5,894 nt of DNA from Spirochaetota bacterium (GCA_018817865.1 JAHITG010000115.1:1-5894); one strand, 5' to 3'. Positions 1 to 5,893 are shown, counted from the stretch's first letter. Notes: generated from the letters alone by a model not told the origin. Program-made: numbers and translations.

Positions 1-875
1 ATACCCGCAATGATAAAAATATGAAACTGTTCAAACAATATTTTAAAATAAACAAAGATCTGTTTTATAAAAATTATAATATTTCTATTTGTAACTAAAT
101 TCTGATTTTTATATTCAACACGAAAAATATGAAAAAGTAAACTTTTCAGATCATAAGGATTGCCCCAGTTAACCGGAGGGTTGGCATTGGCACGGATTAT
201 TAAATAAAGAAACGGCCCCAGGCCAATTAAAAAAAATATTAACGGTTCAATAAAAAATCGTACCCATTCTTTAAAATAATTTATTCGTTCTTTATTAATA
301 AAAATAACAAGAATTATATATACAGGCAAGATCAAACCTGCAGACGGATGATGCGATAAACTTATACCGTAAATAAAAGAAAATAGTACTAAATACTTTT
401 TATTTCTTTTTTTATAATAAAATAAAAAAATAATATTATTCAATAAAATAAAAAACATATTTAAAGAATAAACTTCAGTTATTATTGACTGAGATAATAA
501 TACAGGTGTCAGAGAAAAACTTAAAATTAAAAATAAAAGAGTTAAATTCTGATAAATAGAATCCAGTTTACTGTTTATAAGAGAAAAAATAATTTGAAAA
601 TTCTTATATAAAAAAACCAGGGAAAGCGAAGTAAAAAATGCAGACATTAAATTTCCGGAAAAAGCCGGAGAAAAAGGCAAAATAAAGATAAACAGCTTTA
701 ATATTAATAAATAAACAGGATATCCGGGAGGATGAGCAATACCTAAACCATAACCGGCAGATAAAAGTTCCCCTGAATCACCATTAGTAACCTCAGGATA
801 AAGACTGAAAACAAGGATCAGGAATACAACTGAAAATATTAATATCTCAAAAATGTATTTTTTTAAAATTTTCAT
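1..875 (-). CDS. DUF2723 family membrane protein, probable GT-C type glycosyltransferase (TMEM260-like), 3' end outside window
   Basis: Reading the minus strand from ATG at 875-873 gives 291 residues with no stop before the window edge, so the C-terminal part is missing. An N-terminal membrane segment (about residues 9-26) is followed by the DUF2723 signature: GDSGE at 32-36, then GIAHPPGYP at 45-53. ITEVYSLN (132-139), SHHPS (174-178) and RANANPPVNWG (228-238) also fit the family. Further hydrophobic spans lie near 54-70, 74-93, 107-126, 138-155, 162-193 and 206-226, as expected for a polytopic inner-membrane enzyme. Established knowledge: DUF2723 includes human TMEM260, a protein O-mannosyltransferase, and GT-C enzymes use lipid-linked sugars with acidic residues in the first external loop; D33 and E36 are the candidates here. 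Donor and acceptor cannot be told from the sequence. The upstream ATG at 882 is in another frame and stops after 11 codons. No strong Shine-Dalgarno precedes 875. The gene is markedly AT-rich. Family assignment is firm; enzymatic role is inferred. Confidence 0.88.
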   Translation of the reverse strand, partial: MKILKKYIFEILIFSVVFLILVFSLYPEVTNGDSGELLSAGYGLGIAHPPGYPVYLLILKLFIFILPFSPAFSGNLMSAFFTSLSLVFLYKNFQIIFSLINSKLDSIYQNLTLLFLILSFSLTPVLLSQSIITEVYSLNMFFILLNNIIFLFYYKKRNKKYLVLFSFIYGISLSHHPSAGLILPVYIILVIFINKERINYFKEWVRFFIEPLIFFLIGLGPFLYLIIRANANPPVNWGNPYDLKSLLFHIFRVEYKNQNLVTNRNIIIFIKQIFVYFKILFEQFHIFIIAG

Positions 876-913
876 ATTTCATTAATTTGACTTCTTGAAA
901 TTCCATGGTAAAT

Positions 914-1014
914 GTCATGGCCAGGAGAGTTAGCGACGAAGTAATCTCTTGTAATTTATTAGATATTATCAGTTATGAGATTGCTTCGCTTAACTTAGTT
1001 TCAATCGCAATAAC
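914..1014. repeat. Degenerate intergenic inverted repeat, about 100 bp
   Basis: This fills most of the 165-base gap between the UPF0182 stop and the DUF2723 start. The inner arms are GAAGTAATCTC (938-948) and GAGATTGCTTC (977-987), which pair over 11 positions with one G-T wobble around a 28-base AT-rich loop. Outside them, AGCGAC on the left faces GCTTAA on the right with a three-base slip. The ends, GTCATGGCCAGGAG (from 914) and TCGCAATAAC (to 1014), look like worn copies of the same terminus. From memory, the arms resemble a dispersed palindrome of the form GTCATTGCGAG...GCAATCTC found between genes in many bacteria; that likeness is unverified. No coding potential is seen here. It could help end transcription of the UPF0182 gene, but no U-tract follows the stem on the minus strand. 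Confidence 0.55.
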
Positions 1015-1040
1015 ACTACCATAAGCTTTTGAAAAAACAA

Positions 1041-3701
1041 TCACGGTTTAGTATTCTTAAGGATATTTTTTAATTCCTTTATATCCCTCTCAACCGCTTT
1101 GTAATTCTTCTGATCAATATTTCGTTGTGCATTGTTGATCGCACTGTTAAGCTTATAAATAAATTCATCCAGAATTTCATCTGATAAAGTGATCGATGAA
1201 CTTTTTCCCTTAAGCACAGTTCTTAAAGCCTCATCAAGACCGGCCGCTACAGCAATATTATTATTATATACAACAATAATGCGCTTTAATTCCGGCAGCT
1301 CTTTCTTTTCTGAATGGATAAATAATGGTTCAACATACAAGATGGAATTATCAATAGGGATGACAAATATATTTCCCCGTATGACCCTGGATCCTTTCTG
1401 GCCCCATAATGTGATCAGTTTTGATATTTCTACATTTTGATTAATAAGCGACTCAATCTGCAGCGGACCGTAGATCAGCTCCTTCTTTGAGAATTTATAG
1501 ACCGCCAGCTTCCCGTAATGCGGGATATCACATCTTCCCATCAGGATCCCTATCATATTATCCTTTTTAGAGGGAGTGAACGGGATCATGTTCAAAAATT
1601 CGATCTGCTTCTCCCCTTTTATCTTATTAACAATATAATAGCTGTTCATCAGTACTTCAATATCATCATAGATCTCAACAGGAATATCCCAGAGATCCTC
1701 CCTGTTATAAAATACTTCCGGATCAACCATATGATAAGCCCGGTAGATCTCAGACTGCACCATGAACAGGTCATCAGGATATCGAAAATGTTTTTGAAAC
1801 TCTATAGGAAGTTTTTTAAGGTCTTTAAATAACTTCGGAAAGATCCTGCTGTAAACTTTAATAATGGGGTCCTTTTTATCAGTAATATAAAAATTAACTT
1901 CACCGGTATAAGCATCAATAATGATCTTAACAGAATTACGGATATAATTAAAATTATCGCTGTGTAATTCAGAATATGGAAATTTGTCAGTATCTGTATA
2001 TGCATCAACAAACCAGTAGAGCCGGCCGTTTACGGTTACGATGTAGGGATCATTATCGATTAAAAGAAAGGGGACCAGGTGTTTTACAATTTCAATAATA
2101 TGACGTCGGATCATAACCCTGGTCTTCTTCGTGATCATCTGTGAAACGATCATCTTAAAATCAGACAACTCCAGGGCCATAATGATCTTTTTCAGAAAAG
2201 TATCAATTAAAATACCGCCCCCTCCCTTATACATACTGTATATGTTCCCGTCTCCGGACGGGTAATCAAATTCTTTTGTCGAGGTATTTACTATTACATA
2301 ATCCCTTACTGTCTCGCCAAAATAGATCTCCGGCCGGTTGATCTTGATATTTATTGTAGAAGCCGGCGGAATATCCTTGATAAAAAATTCCGGGAGCCCT
2401 TCCTCATTCTTTATATTGACCGGCATCATCACAATGCCGTACCCGTGTGTATATTTCAGATATCTGTTGATCCAGTTACGCGCCTCCCTCGGAAGGTTGG
2501 AATGGGAGATCTCCCTGGCGGAAAGCATCACTTCACGCAGCTTACCGTTAATGGTATACCTGTCAACATCAATATCTGAGAAGATATAGTACGGGCGTAT
2601 CTCCTGGATCTGCTTAAAAGTAGCTTTCAAAGGACGCCAGTCCCATAACCTTATATTATTTACAATATCCATGCTCATTTTCCTGCTGTTCAGATCATTC
2701 TTTACATTAAAATTGATCACTCTGACATCATCAATATTATAGGCCATGCGTGTATATTTAATGGTATTCTCAATGAAAGGCCTTTCCTTTTTCAGCTCAT
2801 TAGGAGCCACGATGAACTGCTGTAGAAAGAAGGGATAAGCACCGAAAAAGATCATGATCAGACCGACAAGGGCATAAACAGAGACCAAAGGATAAGAAAA
2901 ATTATTAACAATACTGCCGAAAAGGAAGAGAAGCCCGGTAGCGACACAGGCCCATATAAGAATATTATAAGCAAAGACATAGGCATATACATCGGTATAA
3001 GCAGCCCCTTTTATAATATCACCCTGTTTGAACAAAAGTTCATATTTTTTCAACAGGAATCCGAATGCAAAATTAATAAACAGGATAAAGATCAGTGTAC
3101 TGAGATGAAAACGGATCTTTTTTGGAATAAAGAACTTAAGTTTAACAAATGAGACTGAACCTGAAAAAAAATAGTAAAAACTGCTCCATACAAAAAAGAG
3201 GAGAAACAGGAACAGAACCCATAAACGGAACAACTGGAACAGATGCAGTTTAAAAACATAAAATCCGATATCCTTATCAAACAGGGGATCCCGTAAATTG
3301 AAATTTTCAGCATGAATGAATTTCAGAATATCCTCCCACCAGAAGGAAGAAGCAAGGGCAAATATAACTGAAAATAAAAAAACAAAGATCAATGTGACCT
3401 TATAATTGCTTATCAGAAAATCCGAAGACGGGCTGAATCGTTTAATACTGCTTTTTATATTAGACCTGGTAATGACACTGTTAAAAAAGATCAATAAAAA
3501 GGAGAATAAAAATGATATAAGGAATGTTATGATCTTCACCCTGAAGACAAGCAGGAACCTGTTTAAATAACCGACCGACTGGAACCAGAGGTAGTTAATA
3601 AAAAAATCTTTTATAAAGACAAGCAGGGACGGAATAAAGTATAATAACGGAATGATGATCAATGCAAGATAAGTATACTTTCTAATATTATCTTTATTCA
3701 T
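1041..3701 (-). CDS. UPF0182 (COG1615) family integral membrane protein
   Basis: An 886-residue protein, close to the usual length of UPF0182 members. The first 300 residues hold seven likely membrane helices (about 10-30, 57-76, 102-121, 155-180, 200-218, 240-265, 270-296). The rest is a large soluble, probably extracytoplasmic, domain. Family motifs are present in order: YLWFQSVGY (37-45), RDPLFDKDIGFYVF (137-150), APNELKKERPFI (299-310), NIRLWDWRPL (349-358), DIDVDRYTINGKLREVML (376-393), THGYGIVMMPVN (418-429), EFDYPSGDGN (477-486), DPYIVTVNGRLYWFVDAYT (551-569), RNSVKIIIDAYTG (588-600), HFRYPDDLF (638-646), GPLQIE (745-750) and NSILYVEPLF (785-794). Residues 845-884 form a charged helical tail. 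Molecular function of the family is unknown, and nothing here reveals it. The ATG at 3701 is chosen because the family-typical amphipathic N-terminus starts there; no Shine-Dalgarno precedes it. The gene is intact and ends in TGA at 1043-1041. The DUF2723 gene lies 165 bases downstream on the same strand. Confidence 0.96.
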   Translation of the reverse strand: MNKDNIRKYTYLALIIIPLLYFIPSLLVFIKDFFINYLWFQSVGYLNRFLLVFRVKIITFLISFLFSFLLIFFNSVITRSNIKSSIKRFSPSSDFLISNYKVTLIFVFLFSVIFALASSFWWEDILKFIHAENFNLRDPLFDKDIGFYVFKLHLFQLFRLWVLFLFLLFFVWSSFYYFFSGSVSFVKLKFFIPKKIRFHLSTLIFILFINFAFGFLLKKYELLFKQGDIIKGAAYTDVYAYVFAYNILIWACVATGLLFLFGSIVNNFSYPLVSVYALVGLIMIFFGAYPFFLQQFIVAPNELKKERPFIENTIKYTRMAYNIDDVRVINFNVKNDLNSRKMSMDIVNNIRLWDWRPLKATFKQIQEIRPYYIFSDIDVDRYTINGKLREVMLSAREISHSNLPREARNWINRYLKYTHGYGIVMMPVNIKNEEGLPEFFIKDIPPASTINIKINRPEIYFGETVRDYVIVNTSTKEFDYPSGDGNIYSMYKGGGGILIDTFLKKIIMALELSDFKMIVSQMITKKTRVMIRRHIIEIVKHLVPFLLIDNDPYIVTVNGRLYWFVDAYTDTDKFPYSELHSDNFNYIRNSVKIIIDAYTGEVNFYITDKKDPIIKVYSRIFPKLFKDLKKLPIEFQKHFRYPDDLFMVQSEIYRAYHMVDPEVFYNREDLWDIPVEIYDDIEVLMNSYYIVNKIKGEKQIEFLNMIPFTPSKKDNMIGILMGRCDIPHYGKLAVYKFSKKELIYGPLQIESLINQNVEISKLITLWGQKGSRVIRGNIFVIPIDNSILYVEPLFIHSEKKELPELKRIIVVYNNNIAVAAGLDEALRTVLKGKSSSITLSDEILDEFIYKLNSAINNAQRNIDQKNYKAVERDIKELKNILKNTKP

Positions 3702-3709
3702 GTCTATAA

Positions 3710-3737
3710 ATAATAATACATTTTTTTAATAATGCAA
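3710..3737 (-). promoter_or_regulatory. Possible promoter of the UPF0182 gene
   Basis: On the minus strand TTGCAT (3737-3732) and TATTAT (3715-3710) are separated by 16 bases, a fair sigma-70 match. The -10 box ends only eight bases before the ATG at 3701, which would place the transcript start at about 3703 and make the mRNA almost leaderless. This agrees with the lack of a Shine-Dalgarno sequence. The stretch is very AT-rich, so chance matches are likely. Confidence 0.35.
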
Positions 3738-3795
3738 GAAAAAAAATAAAAAGAGGAAATCACATCAAAAAAGATCAAAATATTGCAATTTAAAC

Positions 3796-3823
3796 TTGAC
3801 TTTCTATTCAGAACAATTATAGT
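3796..3823 (+). promoter_or_regulatory. Sigma-70-type promoter of the tRNA-fMet (and perhaps tRNA-eno) unit
   Basis: TTGACT (3796-3801) and TATAGT (3818-3823) each match the consensus at five of six positions and are separated by 16 bases. The expected start at about 3830 lies some 11 bases before the first base of the initiator tRNA, a typical stable-RNA arrangement. This is the best promoter visible in the window. If transcripts run on, it may also feed tRNA-Met, eno and the ftsB-like gene. Confidence 0.7.
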
Positions 3824-3840
3824 TATACGGTATTTTAAGG

Positions 3841-3912
3841 CGCGGGGTAGTGCAGAGGTAGCACGTCGGGCTCATAACCCGAAGGTCGAAGGTTCGAGTC
3901 CTTCCCCCGCTA
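3841..3912 (+). tRNA. tRNA-fMet, initiator, anticodon CAT
   Basis: A complete cloverleaf can be drawn. The acceptor 5' strand is CGCGGGG (3841-3847) and the 3' strand CCCCGCT (3905-3911), with discriminator A3912. The D stem is GTGC/GCAC, the anticodon stem TCGGG/CCCGA around loop CTCATAA (anticodon 3873-3875), and the T stem GAAGG/CCTTC around TTCGAGT. Initiator identity rests on the three consecutive G-C pairs closing the anticodon loop and on the unpaired position 1:72, here C1 opposite U72. CCA is not encoded, so it must be added after transcription. One departure from the usual bacterial initiator is U11:A24 in the D stem where A11:U24 is normal. It would carry formyl-methionine to the ribosomal P site at translation initiation. 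Confidence 0.95.
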
Positions 3913-3916
3913 ATTT

Positions 3917-4021
3917 GGCTGATAGCTAATAGCTGTTGGCGGATAGTTAATAATTGTAAAATATACTTTTATCTCCCCTAAAGTATAACTAATAAACGAT
4001 CTGCCAATAAGCTAATCAGCC
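3917..4021. repeat. Nested inverted repeat filling the spacer between the two Met tRNAs
   Basis: The ends GGCTGAT (3917-3923) and ATCAGCC (4015-4021) are perfect inverted copies. Inside them GTTGGCGGAT (3935-3944) pairs with ATCTGCCAAT (3999-4008), allowing two G-T wobbles. Innermost is a perfect 8-bp stem, TATACTTT (3962-3969) with AAAGTATA (3980-3987), around a 10-base loop. The left arm also carries short near-repeats of TAGCTAATAGCTG type. Together the arms could fold into one long imperfect hairpin of 105 bases. No ORF, promoter or flanking target duplication is evident. It could be a MITE-like relic or a dispersed palindromic repeat, or it could act in processing a dicistronic tRNA transcript. 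Confidence 0.6.
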
Positions 4022-4028
4022 AGTAAGG

Positions 4029-4102
4029 GGCGGTGTAGCTCAGGTGGTTAGAGCATACGGCTCATATCCGTAGTGTCGTGGGTTCGAATCCCTCCACCGC
4101 TA
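4029..4102 (+). tRNA. tRNA-Met, elongator, anticodon CAT
   Basis: The acceptor GGCGGTG (4029-4035) pairs with CACCGCT (4095-4101), ending in a G1-U72 wobble, with discriminator A4102. The D stem is GCTC/GAGC, and the anticodon stem TACGG/CCGTA closes loop CTCATAT with anticodon 4063-4065. The T loop is TTCGAAT. The paired 1:72 position, and an anticodon stem lacking three G-C pairs, separate it from the initiator upstream. From memory its 5' half closely resembles Bacillus-type elongator tRNA-Met. A CAT anticodon could also mark the lysidine-modified tRNA-Ile2, but the overall sequence fits elongator Met better. The T stem has one T-T mismatch (4079 with 4093). CCA is not encoded. Confidence 0.92.
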
Positions 4103-4108
4103 ATGTAA

Positions 4109-4114
4109 TATACT
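4109..4114 (+). promoter_or_regulatory. Possible -10 box immediately before eno
   Basis: TATACT matches TATAAT at five of six positions and would start a transcript near 4121, just ahead of the ribosome binding site. The corresponding -35 region lies inside the tRNA-Met T arm and shows no convincing match. An eno-specific promoter is therefore possible but weak. Read-through from the tRNA promoter is the alternative. Confidence 0.25.
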
Positions 4115-4123
4115 ATTTTGTTT

Positions 4124-4130
4124 GGAGGAA
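4124..4130 (+). promoter_or_regulatory. Strong Shine-Dalgarno site that fixes the eno start
   Basis: GGAGGAA has its GGAGG core nine bases before the ATG at 4138. This decides the start: the open frame extends upstream to a GTG inside the tRNA-Met gene at 4078, but that region cannot be the true N-terminus. It is the only canonical Shine-Dalgarno in the window at a normal distance from a gene start. Confidence 0.9.
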
Positions 4131-4137
4131 AAGTAAT

Positions 4138-5421
4138 ATGACGAATATCATTGATGTACATGCCAGGGAGATCCTGGATTCCAGGGGTAATCCTACGGTA
4201 GAAGTAGATGTCCTTCTGGAAAGCGGCTGTTTAGGGAGAGCAGCTGTACCTTCAGGAGCATCAACCGGAACAAGAGAAGCAGTAGAACTGAGAGATGGCG
4301 ATAAAAACCGCTATATGGGAAAAGGTGTCCTGAAAGCTATAAAAAATGTTAATGATGTAATAGCTCCGGTGATCATTGACATGGATGCGTCTGAACAGGT
4401 TTTGATCGATAAAAAACTTATTGAACTGGATAAAACAGATAATAAAGGAAAACTGGGAGCTAATGCCATATTGGGAGTTTCCCTGGCTGTTGCCAAAGCA
4501 GCGGCCGTATACTTCGAACAGCCTTTATACAGGTATATCGGAGGGACGAACGCAAAGGTCCTTCCCGTACCGCTTTTAAATATCCTGAACGGCGGAGAGC
4601 ATGCTGACAATAATGTTGACTTTCAGGAATATATGATCGCACCGGCAGGCGCTTCATCATTCAAAGAAGCCCTGCGCATAGCAGCAGAGATCTATCACAA
4701 TCTGAAATCTTATCTGAAATCCAAAGGGCTTTCAACATCGGTCGGCGATGAGGGCGGTTTTGCACCAAACCTGAATTCTAATGAAGAACCTCTGGAAGTG
4801 ATCATGGAAGGGATCAAAAAAGCAGGCTACAAACCGGGCAAAGATGTCTTCATTGCTCTGGACCCGGCTTCCAGTGAATTCTATAAAAATGGAAAATATG
4901 AGCTGAAAGCGGAAAACAAGTCCCTCTCTTCGGAAGAGATGGTAGCGTATTATAAGAAGCTGGTCGACAAATATCCGATCATCTCCATTGAAGACGGTAT
5001 GGCTGAACAGGACTGGGATGGCTGGAAAAAGATCACTGAAGTACTGGGTAATAAGATCCAGCTTGTAGGAGACGACCTTTTTGTAACCAATGCAAAGATC
5101 CTGGGGGAAGGCATAGCAAAAGGCATTGCCAACTCTATCCTTATAAAAGTGAACCAGATAGGAAGCCTTACAGAGACCCTGGATACGATCGAGCTGGCCA
5201 AGACCAATGCATATACTTCCGTTGCATCCCATAGAAGCGGTGAAACATCAGACGATACTATAGCAGACTTGGTCGTGGGTACGAATATCGGCATGATCAA
5301 AACAGGAGCTCCGGCAAGAAGTGAGCGTCTGGCAAAATACAACCAGCTGATGAGGATCGAAGAAGAACTCGGAGAAACAGCTGTTTACGCGGGATTAAGT
5401 GCTTTTAAAAATCAAAAATAA
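4138..5421 (+). CDS. eno: Enolase (phosphopyruvate hydratase)
   Basis: A full-length enolase of 427 residues that interconverts 2-phosphoglycerate and phosphoenolpyruvate in cytoplasmic glycolysis and gluconeogenesis. The N-terminal domain begins IDVHAREILDSRGNPTVEV (5-23) and includes the mobile substrate loop PSGASTG (38-44). In the barrel domain H155 lies in GGEHADNN, E164 in FQEYM and E205 in GDEGGFAP. By family homology D242, E285 (SIEDG) and D312 (VGDDLF) bind magnesium. K337 in the signature ILIKVNQIGSLTET (334-347), R366-S367 in SHRSGET and K388 complete the active site. No key residue is missing. The gene lies 35 bases after tRNA-Met and 49 bases before the ftsB-like gene. Adjacency of eno and ftsB is common in bacteria. 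Base composition is clearly richer in GC than in the DUF2723 gene, as expected for a highly expressed gene. Identification is essentially certain. Confidence 0.99.
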   Translation: MTNIIDVHAREILDSRGNPTVEVDVLLESGCLGRAAVPSGASTGTREAVELRDGDKNRYMGKGVLKAIKNVNDVIAPVIIDMDASEQVLIDKKLIELDKTDNKGKLGANAILGVSLAVAKAAAVYFEQPLYRYIGGTNAKVLPVPLLNILNGGEHADNNVDFQEYMIAPAGASSFKEALRIAAEIYHNLKSYLKSKGLSTSVGDEGGFAPNLNSNEEPLEVIMEGIKKAGYKPGKDVFIALDPASSEFYKNGKYELKAENKSLSSEEMVAYYKKLVDKYPIISIEDGMAEQDWDGWKKITEVLGNKIQLVGDDLFVTNAKILGEGIAKGIANSILIKVNQIGSLTETLDTIELAKTNAYTSVASHRSGETSDDTIADLVVGTNIGMIKTGAPARSERLAKYNQLMRIEEELGETAVYAGLSAFKNQK

Positions 5422-5436
5422 ATAAAACAGATAAAA

Positions 5437-5460
5437 GGGCGGGGGAGGATTTCCCCGCCC
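5437..5460. terminator. GC-rich hairpin after eno, probable terminator or attenuator
   Basis: GGGCGGGG (5437-5444) pairs perfectly with CCCCGCCC (5453-5460) around an 8-base loop, starting 16 bases after the eno stop. On the plus strand the stem is followed by AAGATTTTAA, a poor U-tract, so termination is probably partial and some transcription may enter the ftsB-like gene. On the minus strand the stem is followed by TTTTATCTGTTTTATTT, a better tail, although no minus-strand gene is seen upstream of it in this window. The hairpin may instead be an mRNA stabiliser or processing site between the two genes. Confidence 0.6.
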
Positions 5461-5470
5461 AAGATTTTAA

Positions 5471-5893
5471 ATGATAAAAAAGAATAAAATAAAATTTATC
5501 TTCCTTTCCGTATTCATTATCTACATCTTTATTTTCAGTGATATCGGCATTATTTCAAAGATCAAACTTGATCAAAAAATAAAAAGCAACAGCCTTAAAC
5601 TGGAACAGCTCCAGATAGAAAATGATAAACTGAAAAGTCAGATCAAAAAATTAAAAACAGACTATAATTACATTGCTGATGTTGCCCGCAAACTGGGGTA
5701 TGCAAAAAAGGGAGAGCAGATCTTCCGGTTCCTCGAGCCTTCTACCAATACAAATATTTTGCAAAGTACAAATTCCTATTCCGGCAGATTGAAATTGAAG
5801 AATTACCTGCTTTATCTGATCACCTTTGCAGTGGTCCTTGCGATTTACATTACTTTATTGCTGATAAACAGAACCAATAATAATAAAAAATGA
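5471..5893 (+). CDS. ftsB: FtsB/DivIC-type septum formation initiator protein with an extra C-terminal membrane segment
   Basis: A 140-residue protein. It has a short basic N-terminus, a membrane helix (about 8-24), and a coiled coil rich in Leu, Ile and Lys (about 31-65). The conserved tail motif YIADVARKLGYAKKGEQIF (67-85) matches the AR-x-LG-x-x-x-x-GE pattern of septum formation initiator proteins (PF04977). Established knowledge: FtsB/DivIC is a bitopic membrane protein that joins FtsL and FtsQ/DivIB at the division site and promotes septal peptidoglycan synthesis. Its position right after eno supports the call, since this pairing is widespread. The protein is somewhat longer than usual: after a Ser/Thr/Asn-rich linker (91-105) comes a second hydrophobic helix (about 112-132) and a basic end. 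No Shine-Dalgarno lies at normal distance from the ATG at 5471, the only ATG in the frame. The symbol follows family and synteny; divIC is an equally fair name. Confidence 0.85.
   Translation: MIKKNKIKFIFLSVFIIYIFIFSDIGIISKIKLDQKIKSNSLKLEQLQIENDKLKSQIKKLKTDYNYIADVARKLGYAKKGEQIFRFLEPSTNTNILQSTNSYSGRLKLKNYLLYLITFAVVLAIYITLLLINRTNNNKK

Noticed and set aside
852..882. Short upstream reading frame from ATG 882 on the minus strand
   Set aside because: It is only 11 codons before TGA, has no Shine-Dalgarno and is probably chance.
1802..2011. Minus-strand 69-codon frame within the UPF0182 gene, and a similar 73-codon frame at 3092-3313
   Set aside because: They sit in a different frame on the same strand as a well-supported gene and show no independent signals.
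1189..2589. Plus-strand open frames at 1189-1440, 1518-1832 and 2338-2589
   Set aside because: They are antisense to the intact UPF0182 gene and their translations look like reverse-complement artefacts.
3954..3989. Separate promoter for the second tRNA (TTGTAA ... TATAAC)
   Set aside because: Spacing is about 24 bases, outside the normal range, and the -10-like bases belong to the inner palindrome stem.
4029..4102. tRNA-Ile2 with lysidine-modified CAT anticodon
   Set aside because: The acceptor and D arms fit elongator tRNA-Met better than the usual tRNA-Ile2 pattern; tilS-type identity cannot be fully excluded without comparison.
4078..4137. N-terminal extension of enolase starting at GTG 4078
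   Set aside because: It lies inside the tRNA-Met T arm and acceptor, has no enolase homology, and the GGAGG site points to ATG 4138.
4732..5232. A 166-codon open frame on the minus strand inside eno, and a second one at 4950-5342
   Set aside because: Both are antisense shadows of a strongly conserved coding gene, with no recognisable domain or ribosome binding site.
5437..5448. G-quadruplex in the G-run after eno
   Set aside because: There are not four separated runs of three or more G; the perfect complementary C-run makes a simple hairpin far more likely.
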